DNA of 64,000 bases from Marinagarivorans cellulosilyticus (GTDB taxonomy: Bacteria; Pseudomonadota; Gammaproteobacteria; Pseudomonadales; Cellvibrionaceae), in assembly GCF_021655555.1 (NCBI RefSeq), contig NZ_AP023086.1, positions 62,001-126,000 on the forward strand. The letters are read 5' to 3'. A program made the translations under genes and the position numbers. Positions 16,676 through 25,121 of this stretch are shown here, in pieces. A model generated the notes under the pieces. It searched no databases. It had not been told where the DNA came from and was given only the letters and a program-made list of their open reading frames with translations. The first letter of the stretch is position 1, and the number at the start of each line of letters is the position of its first letter.

Positions 16676-17755
16676 ATGAAGGAAAAGGAATCTAAAAACC
16701 ATGCTAATCCTTTGGGTCTGGATGCTAAAAGAGAAAAAGCCGGAAGTGAGACCTTTAGGAAATATAATTACCAATACCATTGGGCATTCTGCAGAATGCT
16801 TGATGAACATAGTGAAGGTAATGAATATGCGATTTTTGTTGAAGAGCACGAGGATGTGACACTAGCGAATAGTTTAGATGGTGAATCTGCGTTATTTGAG
16901 TTTAATCAAATTAAAGAAATCTCATCTAAATCAACAGTTAGTTCGCTTTCAAAAGACAAGAAAGATTCAGTATCTCCATTGAAAAAGCTTGCAAATAGCG
17001 TATGCAACAAACAGTTCTCAGGCAGAATATCAAGTGTTAATTTTGTTTCAACTGGCGGCTTTAGTTTTGACTTTCATAAGAATGGCTTCTCACTAGAAGT
17101 TATAGAAGTTGGCTTACTAACAGAGGACGAAAAAGCCAAGATTCTTGAGAGCATTTCTGAGATCGATAAAGAAAAAATTCTAGAAAATAAATTGGCTTTT
17201 ATTATTCCTAGTCTTCCTGAGAAAGGGTTTGATCTTGTTGTTGAAGGGAAGATCAGTCAACTGATAAATAAACACAGCCCTGGCTGCACTTATAATTCGA
17301 GTTCTATATATGACTGCATAATACGCGACTTACAAAGAAAAGGGGAAAATAGCTTTGATTATTTAGAGTGGGAAACATCTTTAAAGAAAAAGGCAGTTAC
17401 AAGTCGCCAGTTAGATAAAATAATAAGCCAACACATAAAAATAAAGCCTGATGAAAACCTTACTACAGAGCTCTTAGATATATTAAAAACCGAATATAGT
17501 TTGAGCTCGCTAAAACGGCGAAAAATAGTAAGTGCTTTTAATCGATATTATACAGCTAAACTTAGCAGTCGTGATGCCGAACTACATAAAGTATCTTCGA
17601 TTATGAAAAAAATAATTGAAAGTAGTTTTGATGATTTCTCAACTGCCAAAGAGTTAGAAGAATATGTGTTAAATAAAGAGAAGGACCTGTTGGAAAGTTA
17701 CTTCCCAATTAGAGAAGATTTCTCAGGTGCTTTTTTATATGAGCTAATCTCATGA
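16676..17755 (+). CDS. DUF4297/Cap4-like nuclease, LmuA-type effector
   Basis: 359 aa from the ATG at 16676, with AAAGGAA upstream; a longer TTG-initiated reading lacks support and overlaps the attC site. The N-terminal 200 residues fit the DUF4297 dsDNA nuclease domain of Cap4 and Lamassu effectors: ETFRKYNYQYHWAF, then EEHEDV with D60, and FEFNQIKE giving E75-x2-Q78-x-K80, a PD-(D/E)xK type site. The C-terminal part is helical (LKRRKIVSAFNRYYTAKL) and resembles the C-terminal domains of ABC-three-component effectors. It overlaps by 4 bp with a short ORF and is followed by the SMC-like ATPase gene. In known systems the ATPase restrains and then triggers the nuclease on foreign DNA. Confidence 0.7.
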   Translation: MKEKESKNHANPLGLDAKREKAGSETFRKYNYQYHWAFCRMLDEHSEGNEYAIFVEEHEDVTLANSLDGESALFEFNQIKEISSKSTVSSLSKDKKDSVSPLKKLANSVCNKQFSGRISSVNFVSTGGFSFDFHKNGFSLEVIEVGLLTEDEKAKILESISEIDKEKILENKLAFIIPSLPEKGFDLVVEGKISQLINKHSPGCTYNSSSIYDCIIRDLQRKGENSFDYLEWETSLKKKAVTSRQLDKIISQHIKIKPDENLTTELLDILKTEYSLSSLKRRKIVSAFNRYYTAKLSSRDAELHKVSSIMKKIIESSFDDFSTAKELEEYVLNKEKDLLESYFPIREDFSGAFLYELIS

Positions 17756-17922
17756 AATTAAATAATGAAATCTATACATACAAAAGGCTTATCAGGAATC
17801 TAAGGAACAAGTCACATGAGAACCTTGAAGTTCAAAAAACTAACAATAATAAGCAATCTAGAAAAGAAAGCCAAACAATTAGAGTTCTCAGACAGATACA
17901 ATCTGATTCTAGCCGACGATGA
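17752..17922 (+). CDS. short ORF coupled to LmuA-type gene, possible remnant
   Basis: 56 codons. The start forms an ATGA overlap with the nuclease stop, a classic translational-coupling arrangement. The first 26 residues (MKLNNEIYTYKRLIRNLRNK...) look like a normal protein start; after that the frame runs inside the ATPase gene and reads as low-complexity shadow. It occupies the slot where Lamassu systems often carry a small middle component, so it could be its decayed start or simply a coupling peptide. It could also be chance. Confidence 0.35.
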   Translation: MKLNNEIYTYKRLIRNLRNKSHENLEVQKTNNNKQSRKESQTIRVLRQIQSDSSRR

Positions 17923-19522
17923 AAATAGCGTAGGTAAATCATCTGTAGTAAAAAGTCTCTTTTGGTGTTTTGGGTGTGACCCAAGATTTGATGACAAGTG
18001 GAATGGGTTATGCTGCAAGACCATTGTCGAATTTGAAGTTGATGGTAAGCCATATTGGATTGCAAGAGATGACAAACGATTTTTTATCTCGGAAGATGGA
18101 AAGAGCTATCAAAGCTATGTAGGCGTATCAGGTGACTTCTCGAAAAGAATTTCAGAAATTGTAAATTTTAATGCCCTACTGCCAGTGAGAAACAACGACG
18201 AGGTGATCATTCCTCCTCCAGCATTTTACTTTTTACCATTTTACATAGATCAGAAACAAAGCTGGTCAAATGCATGGGTGTCATTTGATAAGCTTGGGCA
18301 GTTTGCAGACTGGAAAAAGCATATAATTCAGTACCATTCAGGAATGATAAAAAAAGACTTTTTTGATCTAACTGAAAATATCTATGAGAAAAAAAGAGAG
18401 AAGGCAATAGTCAAAAACAAAATAGATGAATATGAAACAGCAATATCTATAGTTAGCGATTTCGTTCCTAGCATTGAAACTACTGTAAGTTTAGAAGAGT
18501 TTGATGAAATAGAGGAGGAGTTAAAATACAAAATCCTTGACTTGCATAACAAGCAGGAACTGGTTTTCGAGGAGTTCGCAGAACTAAGAGCAGATAAAGC
18601 CCACATCCAAAGTCAGCTTGCTATTGCAAATGAAGCTGTGAGTGAGTTGGAAAGGGATTATGAATTTGCAGAAGAAAATGATGATGAAATCGAATGCCCG
18701 ACCTGTGGCGTTATTCATGACAACACACTAGTTAACAGGTTTTCTCTGCTAAAAGACAAAGAACAAGCTGAACAAGTAGCTATGCGACTTTCAAAGTCGT
18801 TAAAAAAGTCCGAACAAGCCGTCATAAGCAAAGAAAAAGAATTAAAGGATGTAAGAGATAAGATAGAAGCATTGAATGATAAGTATTATAAAAATGATGA
18901 ATCTGACAAGCCAATAACGTTTAAAAACATTCTTGACTCCGTCGCCGCTCATTCAGTGACACACAAAGTAAATATCAGCAAAAACATAAAGCTTGAGCAG
19001 TTCTATTCTTTGGAGACTGATGAGAAAAAGTTTGGAAAAGAAAGAAACGATGCTGCTAAAGAACACAGAAAAGTAGTTAAGGAAAAATTTCTTGAGCTTT
19101 TCCCTAGTTATATAGCCAAGCTCAAAGCATTTGGTGTAAACACTTCTAATATAAAATCTCCAGAAACTTATGCAAAAGTTGCAAAAAGCGGAGGTGCTGC
19201 GGAAAGTACAAGAGCTATGTTGGCTTACTACTTAAGCCTATACAATCTTATAAGTTTGTATAGTGAAGAGGTTCTAAGTCCTCTAGTCATTGATACACCA
19301 AATCAACATGAACAAGCTGCTGACCACTACGAGAGCATAGTCTCGCTAATAGTAAACAACACACCAAAAGCTTCACAGATATTTCTATGTGGCATGGACT
19401 CAGAAAAGCTCTCTAAAATGAAACAGTTTGGAAAGGTGCATTTTCTAGAGAAAGAGCATGCACTGCTAGAAACAACAGACTATCCAAAGCTGAATGAAGC
19501 TTACAGCTATATCTTTGAATAG
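17816..19522 (+). CDS. SMC/Rad50-like ABC ATPase with zinc hook, LmuB-type
   Basis: 568 aa. Walker A is DENSVGKSS (K41; the first position is Asp rather than Gly). A coiled coil runs about 180-290, a zinc-hook CPTCG follows at 294-298, and a second coiled coil about 305-385. The ABC signature is SGGAAEST at 458-465, and Walker B LVIDTPNQ has D493, followed by a H-loop region near 520. This is the layout of the ATPase of Lamassu/DdmC systems, where the hook dimerises the arms. It starts 60 bp after the nuclease gene. The gene is intact; 23 bp after its stop a transposon left end begins, so any downstream cistron or cassette end has been cut off. Confidence 0.75.
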   Translation: MRTLKFKKLTIISNLEKKAKQLEFSDRYNLILADDENSVGKSSVVKSLFWCFGCDPRFDDKWNGLCCKTIVEFEVDGKPYWIARDDKRFFISEDGKSYQSYVGVSGDFSKRISEIVNFNALLPVRNNDEVIIPPPAFYFLPFYIDQKQSWSNAWVSFDKLGQFADWKKHIIQYHSGMIKKDFFDLTENIYEKKREKAIVKNKIDEYETAISIVSDFVPSIETTVSLEEFDEIEEELKYKILDLHNKQELVFEEFAELRADKAHIQSQLAIANEAVSELERDYEFAEENDDEIECPTCGVIHDNTLVNRFSLLKDKEQAEQVAMRLSKSLKKSEQAVISKEKELKDVRDKIEALNDKYYKNDESDKPITFKNILDSVAAHSVTHKVNISKNIKLEQFYSLETDEKKFGKERNDAAKEHRKVVKEKFLELFPSYIAKLKAFGVNTSNIKSPETYAKVAKSGGAAESTRAMLAYYLSLYNLISLYSEEVLSPLVIDTPNQHEQAADHYESIVSLIVNNTPKASQIFLCGMDSEKLSKMKQFGKVHFLEKEHALLETTDYPKLNEAYSYIFE

Positions 19523-19545
19523 TCAGAGGAAAAATGGCTCAACCA

Positions 19546-20139
19546 AAAGATAGGACATCCAAAACCCGATAAACGGTAATGCAAAAACCTCGGTGATTGG
19601 CTATACCTAAATGACTAGGTAGTGTTTATCACTGAGGTTTTTTATGACTCAAGCGCGTAGAAGATAAAAGATAGGACATCCAAAACCCGATAAACGGTAA
19701 TGCAAAAAACTCGGTGATTGGCTATACCTAAATGACTAAGTAGTGTTTATCACTGAGGTTTTTTTATGACCCAAGCGCGTAGAACATTGATCTCTTTAGA
19801 TCAGACCAGCTGGTTCCATATTTGCTCACGTTGTATTAAACGCTCATTTCTCATGGGTGAAGATAAAAAAAAAGATAGGACATCCAAAACCCGATAAACG
19901 GTAATGCAAAAAACTCGGTGATTGGCTATACCTAAATGACTAGGTAGTGTTTATCACTGAGGTTTTTTATGACTCAAGCGCGTAGAACATTGATCTCTTT
20001 AGATCAAACCAACTGGTTCCATATTTGCTCACGCTGTATTAAACGTTCATTTCTCATGGGCGAAGATAAATACAGCGGTAAAAACTATGAGCATCGTCGC
20101 GAATGGATATCGGACAAACTTGCTGAACTTGGGGACAAA
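19546..20139 (+). mobile_element. three tandem truncated left ends of the RAYT-type element
   Basis: Three successive copies of the element's left end start with AAAGATAGGACATCC at 19546, 19667 and 19871. They run 121, 204 and 269 bp before being interrupted by the next copy; the fourth (20140) is complete. Each keeps the leader hairpin and the start of the transposase gene, truncated after about 6, 32 and 56 codons. Junctions lie in A-rich GATAAA/GACAAA positions. The missing 3' parts are not found behind the complete copy, so these are not simple nested insertions. The small ORF of the third copy (19969-20166) is not a gene. Confidence 0.85.
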
Positions 20140-20176
20140 AAAGATAGGACATCCAAAACCCGATAAACGGTAATGC

Positions 20177-20237
20177 AAAAAACTCGGTGATTGGCTATAC
20201 CTAAATGACTAGGTAGTGTTTATCACTAAGGTTTTTT
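20177..20237 (+). promoter_or_regulatory. leader hairpin flush with the transposase start (copy 1)
   Basis: AAAAAACTCGGTGAT pairs with ATCACTAAGGTTTTTT across a 30-base loop that contains its own small stem (TACCTA/TAGGTA). The T-run ends right at the ATG. No Shine-Dalgarno is visible. It should act as a terminator or translation block for outside transcripts. Two mismatches make it weaker than the one in copy 2. Confidence 0.6.
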
Positions 20238-21272
20238 ATGACTCAAGCGCGTAGAACATTGATCTCTTTAGACCAAACCAGCTGGTTCCATATTTGCTCA
20301 CGTTGTATTAAACGCTCATTTCTCATGGGCGAAGATAAATACAGCGGTAAAAACTATGAGCATCGTCGTGAATGGATATCGGATAAACTTGCTGAACTTG
20401 GGGATATATTTGCGCTAGACATCGCAGCATACGCGGTATTGTCAAATCACTATCATTTGGTACTGCATATTGATGCGGAAAAAGCAGCAGGGTGGAGTGA
20501 TAAAACGGTTATTCGACGTTGGATGATGTTATTCAAAGGGAATGAATTAGCCCTTAAAGTGTTAAAAAATCAGTCTATTAATGAAGCGGAGCAATATCTT
20601 GTCGATGACCTTGTTGCTGAGTGGCGTAAACGTTTGAGTAGCATTAGCTGGTTTATGCGTTGTTTAAATGAACATATCGCACGACTCGCAAACGCGGAAG
20701 ATAAATGCACTGGCCGTTTTTGGGAGGGCCGCTTTAAAAGCCAGGCTTTACTCGACGAGCAGGCGATTATTACCTGCATGACGTATGTTGATTTAAATCC
20801 TGTGCGCGCCGGCATGGCGGAGCTGCCAGAAACCAGTGATTTTACGGCTATTCAGCAGCGCATTCAGTCTTTGAATAAACCCGCTAAAAAAGCTAAAGAT
20901 AAAAAGTCCATTAGGCTGGCCAATTTCTGTAAACCACCTAAAAATAATCACCTTGCCACTGCCGATTCTGTAGACCAAGGGCGGCGCTCTACAGGTGTTA
21001 TTCCCTTTTACTGGCGCGATTATCTTGAACTCATCGACTGGACGGGGCGAGCTATTCTGCCCAATAAGAATGGCGCCATCGCACTTGCATCGCCTAAAAT
21101 ATTACAGCGTCTAGAAATTGGCGTGGATGACTGGCTAGAAAATATGCCCCGTATTGAAACCGATTTTCACCACTGTATTGGCCGCTGTGATTCCATAAAA
21201 CCCTGTGCAGAAAAGCTTGATCAATGCTGGGTTAAAGGATTAGGCGCCGCTCGGCGATTGTTTGGTTGTTAG
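20238..21272 (+). CDS. REP-associated tyrosine transposase (Y1, IS200-like)
   Basis: 344 aa. The HUH motif is H71-Y-H73 in LSNHYHLVLHID; the probable nucleophile is Y183 in TYVDLNPVRAG. FWEGRFKSQALLDEQA before it is typical of the large Y1_Tnp/RAYT proteins of gammaproteobacteria. The C-terminal 120 residues (CRE-like tail with YWRDYLELIDWTGR) are also typical of this subgroup. These enzymes cut single-stranded DNA at hairpin-marked ends. The copy is intact and likely functional, given the near-identical second copy and the evidence of recent serial insertion. Confidence 0.85.
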   Translation: MTQARRTLISLDQTSWFHICSRCIKRSFLMGEDKYSGKNYEHRREWISDKLAELGDIFALDIAAYAVLSNHYHLVLHIDAEKAAGWSDKTVIRRWMMLFKGNELALKVLKNQSINEAEQYLVDDLVAEWRKRLSSISWFMRCLNEHIARLANAEDKCTGRFWEGRFKSQALLDEQAIITCMTYVDLNPVRAGMAELPETSDFTAIQQRIQSLNKPAKKAKDKKSIRLANFCKPPKNNHLATADSVDQGRRSTGVIPFYWRDYLELIDWTGRAILPNKNGAIALASPKILQRLEIGVDDWLENMPRIETDFHHCIGRCDSIKPCAEKLDQCWVKGLGAARRLFGC

Positions 21273-21476
21273 ATACCACTTCATTGAACTGATGACACAG
21301 CCCTCATTAATGTTGGTGGGCTTGTATTTGATGTCTAATAGGCATCACCCCATGCAAAACCTTCTCTTTTTCGAAAAAAATTGTATTATTACTTAATCGT
21401 GATATCTACAGTTTGAGGCCTTTCGTCGGTGGGCATTACACTTTAAACAAATTAGTTTTGGATGTCCTGTAAATAG

Positions 21477-21881
21477 CTCTGTAAATAGCTGTTTCTCTTT
21501 GATGAATAGGGCTCAGTTTTCGTCGGCCAAGCTACGCTGCTCTGTTATCTAAAGCGTGAATAGTATTGCAACAGAAAATCAGATATCAAACAACCTAACG
21601 TCATTGATTGAGAGGAACAACATCGTTTCGCACAGCGAATACGGATGGAATTTTTATACGCAAAAAATAGGAACGGATCTTAATGGAGAATAGATGACTC
21701 AATTAGAGAAGATTCGCTTGCAGCGCTTGTTAAACAAATCACTAGGTTGGCCTAACAAGTGCGACGCAGACGCTCGTATCCACCCCGCGGCCCCACTTTA
21801 GCGGCCACCGCTTGGACATTAGCGGTAGAATAAACCACTACAAGCACGCGTCATATCATTTATAGGCTGAAGGGCAGAGAC
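21477..21881. other. 405-bp intergenic region with cassette-like remnants
   Basis: After the transposon end the sequence CTGTAAATAGCTGTTT repeats part of the right terminus. A 35-codon ORF (21694-21801, MTQLEKIRLQRLL..., GGAG upstream) ends inside an attC-like stretch at 21750-21824. Nothing else is recognisable before the MocR gene. Confidence 0.45.
21750..21824 (+). other. degenerate attC-like site
   Basis: Starts with GCCTAAC, a perfect R'' consensus (RYYYAAC), followed by AAGTGCG. The right end CGCTTGGACATTAGCG is a partial complement whose core reads ATTAGCG instead of GTTRRRY. It could be a decayed cassette end closing the accessory island; the pairing is imperfect. Confidence 0.3.
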
Positions 21882-23294
21882 TTGAATTCATCTGAATATC
21901 GTTACCAGATACTGGAAAACTGGTTGCTGCAAGGCATCAGAGAACAGCGCTGGGGGCTGGGGGAGAAGCTTCCTTCGATTCGCGAGCTGTGCAAGCAACA
22001 AAACGTCTCCAAGGCAACGGTATTGCACGCGCTGTCGCGGTTAGAGGCTCAGGGTTTAGTGGAGGCCAAATCCAAGGCGGGCTACTTCGTTCGCCTTCAG
22101 CCAACGGCAGTCAAGCGCCCCCAGTCTCGTGCGCGTATCGAAGCCCCACGGCTAGCAAACATTAGCGATTTATTACTGGACATCATGAAGCGCAGTGCGG
22201 CTTTTGATCTATTACCGCAAAAGCCAACCGGCGAAGTGCCAGCGGGTGTGATGGCGTTAAACCGCGCCATTGGGCGCTCTCTTAGGCGCCAAAAAGGCAG
22301 CGGCTATCAATATTATGATGAACCCGCAGGCGATGCGGGGCTGCGAGAGCAGCTGGCGCAACACAATATTAAAAGAGGCTGGAGCGTATCGCCTGAACAG
22401 CTGTGCATCATTTCGGGCTGCCAGCACGCGCTGTTTCTCGCGCTTATGGCCTGCTGCAAGCCAGGCGAAGTGGTTGCGGTTGAATCCCCGGGGTTTTATG
22501 GCGTATTGCAATTGCTTGAGCAATTAAATTTACAAGTCGTCGAGGTTCCAAGCTCCGATTTAACCGGTATGGATATCGATGCACTGGGAGAGGTGCTCAA
22601 GCGCTGGCCGGTTCGCGCCTGTGTCGTGTCGCCCTCATTCGCAACGCCCAGCGGCGCGCTTATGCCGTTGAGTGCTCGGCAACGATTTCTGCAATTGGCC
22701 GACGAGTATGACTTAGCGATCGTTGAAGACGACATTTATGCAGATACTGCACTGGAGCGAGTGCCAGACCCGCTAAAAGCATTGGATACTAATAACCGGG
22801 TCATCCTCTGTAGTTCTTTCTCGAAGAGCCTGACCCGCGATCTGCGATTGGGTTGGATTTCGGGGGCGCGCTGGCACGAGAAAATTTTGCATTTAAAACT
22901 GGTGAGCCAATTGGCGACCAGTCGATTTTTGCAGCAGGGCGTTGCAGATTTTATGGCGGACGGTAGTTTTACAACGCATTTACGCCGCCAGCGCAGTTAT
23001 CTTCGAGCCAATCGCGATTACCTTATCGCATCGCTGCAGGCATGGCCCGGCGACGTGCGAGTCAGCACCCCTCAGGGCGGGCTTGCGGTTTGGGTCGAGC
23101 TGCCTGAAGGCGTCGATACCCAAGCAAAATACACTCGCGCCTTAGCCGATGACATTATTATTACGCCCGGGCCGCTATTTTCAATTTCGGGGCAATTTCG
23201 TAATTGCCTGCGGATTAGTTATGCCCACCCGTGGACCGAGGATCGAGCAAAAGCGCTGGCTTGTCTCTCGCAATTACTCCTTGATGCAAGCTAA
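21882..23294 (+). CDS. MocR/PdxR-type regulator (GntR HTH plus aminotransferase fold)
   Basis: 470 aa with a TTG start; AAGGGCAG lies upstream and no nearby in-frame ATG exists. The N-terminal 75 residues are a GntR winged helix (LPSIRELCKQQNVSKATVLHALSRLEAQGLVEA). The rest is a fold-type I aminotransferase domain with the PLP lysine at K315 (SSFSKSLTRDLRLGW). Such proteins sense an amine or amino acid through PLP and control a neighbouring operon. The gene downstream in the same direction is the sulfite/nitrite reductase at 23454, the most likely target; this resembles sulfur-metabolism regulators but is not proven. Confidence 0.85.
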   Translation: MNSSEYRYQILENWLLQGIREQRWGLGEKLPSIRELCKQQNVSKATVLHALSRLEAQGLVEAKSKAGYFVRLQPTAVKRPQSRARIEAPRLANISDLLLDIMKRSAAFDLLPQKPTGEVPAGVMALNRAIGRSLRRQKGSGYQYYDEPAGDAGLREQLAQHNIKRGWSVSPEQLCIISGCQHALFLALMACCKPGEVVAVESPGFYGVLQLLEQLNLQVVEVPSSDLTGMDIDALGEVLKRWPVRACVVSPSFATPSGALMPLSARQRFLQLADEYDLAIVEDDIYADTALERVPDPLKALDTNNRVILCSSFSKSLTRDLRLGWISGARWHEKILHLKLVSQLATSRFLQQGVADFMADGSFTTHLRRQRSYLRANRDYLIASLQAWPGDVRVSTPQGGLAVWVELPEGVDTQAKYTRALADDIIITPGPLFSISGQFRNCLRISYAHPWTEDRAKALACLSQLLLDAS

Positions 23295-23453
23295 TTAGTG
23301 CTCATCCAGAAACGCAGGTTTCAGGACAAGCACTCATTATTACACTCTCTCGGTAATCTGTGCCTATCGAATTTCATTTTTTTGCGCCTGCTCTGGACGG
23401 CATAATTTCGTTACCGTAATGGCTGATATTTAGCCATGTAGAGGTGACAGTCG

Positions 23454-25121
23454 GTGTATAACTACGATAACTTTGATCGAGCATTGGTTCAGGCTCGCGT
23501 TGCGCAATTTCGCGATCAGGTCGCAAGAAGACTCAGTGGTGAATTGTCCGAAGAGGAGTTTTTACCACTCAGGCTGCAAAATGGTGTTTACCTTCAGCGC
23601 CACGCCTACATGCTCCGGGTCGCCATACCTTACGGTACACTTTCAAGCCATCAGCTGCGCACACTCGCTCAGGTGGCCGATACTTACGATCGGGGCTATG
23701 GCCATTTCACCACCCGGCAAAATATTCAATTTAACTGGATTGATCTTAACCAAGTGCCAGACATATTAGCGCTGTTGGCTGAGAGCGATATGCATGCCAT
23801 TCAGACCTCAGGCAACTGTGTTCGCAATATTACCACCGAGGCGTTTGCCGGCGTTGCAGATGACGAAATTATTGACCCTCGGCCGCTTGCGGAAATCATG
23901 CGGCAGTGGTCTACCAACCATCCAGAATTTTTGTTTTTACCGCGCAAATTCAAAATTGCCATTTCGTCATCAACCTCAGATCGTGCCGCCGTTCGCGTGC
24001 ACGATATTGGCTTGTATCTGTACCGTGGCCACGACGGCGCGATGCTGTTGCGGGTTATGACCGGCGGTGGCTTAGGGCGTACGCCTATATTAAATGAAGT
24101 CATTCGAGAAGCGCTGCCCTGGCAGCATCTACTCACCTACGTTGAGGCGATACTCCGCGTTTATAATCGCTATGGCAGGCGAGATAATAAATATAAATCG
24201 AGAATTAAAATCCTAGTACGAGCGCTGGGCGTTGAGGCATTCGCTAAAGAAGTCGAAGCCGAATGGGAGAAAATTCGTGATAGTGCCGCAGAGCTCACCG
24301 AGCAAGAATACACGCGGGTCAGTGCTGATTTTAATCATGGCCGCTATCAGCACCTCGACGCACTCGATTTAGAGTACGGCGCTTGGATGGCTCGGGATGC
24401 GGACTTTGCTAACTGGGTAAAAACTAATACCCAAAGTCACAAGGTGCCAGGCTATGCCGCCGTCGTTTTGTCATTAAAGCCAGGCCCCGATACGCCACCT
24501 GGGGATGTCACCGGCGAGCAAATGCGAGCACTTGCAAATTTGGCCGATGAATATGGCTTCTCGGAAATTCGCGTTGCGCATGAACAGAACCTTGTATTGC
24601 CGGATATTCCTAAACGAAAACTGTACCTGCTTTGGCAAGCGCTCAAGGGTTTGAACCTAGCGACAGCGAATATTGGTTTACTTTCCGATGTCATTGCTTG
24701 CCCCGGCGGGGATTATTGCTCACTGGCCAATACGCGCTCGCTACCTCTCGCTAGCGCTATTCAACAGCGCTTCGCTGATTTAGATTTTTTACATGATATC
24801 GGCTCGCTCAGTGTGAATATATCGGGCTGTATGAATGCCTGCGGGCACCATCATATCGGTAATATCGGCATACTCGGTGTTAGCAAAAACGATGAAGAGT
24901 TTTTTCAGATCACGATTGGCGGTTCACAAGGTGCGGACAGTTCTTTGGGTAAAGTGATCGGGCCTGCGTTTCGCGCGCAAGAGGTGCCGGGAGCTATTGA
25001 TCGGCTAATACAAACTTATCTCGATTACCGCGACAATGACGAGCTGTTTATTCATACGATCAGGCGTATCGGTTTAACGCCATTTAAAGACCGTGTTTAC
25101 CAAACGCGAGGGGGCAATTAA
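23454..25121 (+). CDS. cysI: siroheme-[4Fe-4S] sulfite/nitrite reductase, hemoprotein subunit
   Basis: 555 aa with a GTG start after GAGGTGAC. The order is ferredoxin-like half domain, nitrite/sulfite reductase 4Fe-4S domain, and the same again. Siroheme and cluster cysteines are C416 and C422 (CPGGDYC) and C459 and C463 (GCMNACG). RHAYMLRVAIPYG, GYGHFTTRQNIQFNW and TSGNCVRNIT match the one-subunit CysI group that works with a DUF934 partner in many gammaproteobacteria. It reduces sulfite to sulfide for cysteine synthesis, cytoplasmic. Its stop overlaps the DUF934 start by one base. Nitrite as substrate cannot be excluded from sequence alone. Confidence 0.85.
   Translation: MYNYDNFDRALVQARVAQFRDQVARRLSGELSEEEFLPLRLQNGVYLQRHAYMLRVAIPYGTLSSHQLRTLAQVADTYDRGYGHFTTRQNIQFNWIDLNQVPDILALLAESDMHAIQTSGNCVRNITTEAFAGVADDEIIDPRPLAEIMRQWSTNHPEFLFLPRKFKIAISSSTSDRAAVRVHDIGLYLYRGHDGAMLLRVMTGGGLGRTPILNEVIREALPWQHLLTYVEAILRVYNRYGRRDNKYKSRIKILVRALGVEAFAKEVEAEWEKIRDSAAELTEQEYTRVSADFNHGRYQHLDALDLEYGAWMARDADFANWVKTNTQSHKVPGYAAVVLSLKPGPDTPPGDVTGEQMRALANLADEYGFSEIRVAHEQNLVLPDIPKRKLYLLWQALKGLNLATANIGLLSDVIACPGGDYCSLANTRSLPLASAIQQRFADLDFLHDIGSLSVNISGCMNACGHHHIGNIGILGVSKNDEEFFQITIGGSQGADSSLGKVIGPAFRAQEVPGAIDRLIQTYLDYRDNDELFIHTIRRIGLTPFKDRVYQTRGGN

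Larger units (their letters stand above)
20140..21476 (+). mobile_element. complete RAYT-type (IS200-like Y1) element, copy 1
   Basis: Left end AAAGATAGGACATCC, right end GGATGTCCTGTAAATAG. The terminal GGACATCC and GGATGTCC are inverted complements. It contains one transposase gene, a leader hairpin before it, and an A/T-rich right subterminal part with TGATGTCTAATAGGCATC. Copy 2 at 27962-29417 is nearly identical and in the same orientation. Confidence 0.8.

Noticed and set aside
19969..20166. 65-codon open frame
   Set aside because: It is the truncated start of the transposase gene in the third left-end copy, reading out into the next copy.
22257..22527. Two open frames of 85-88 codons inside the MocR gene
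   Set aside because: Out-of-frame and antisense shadows of a well-supported coding region.
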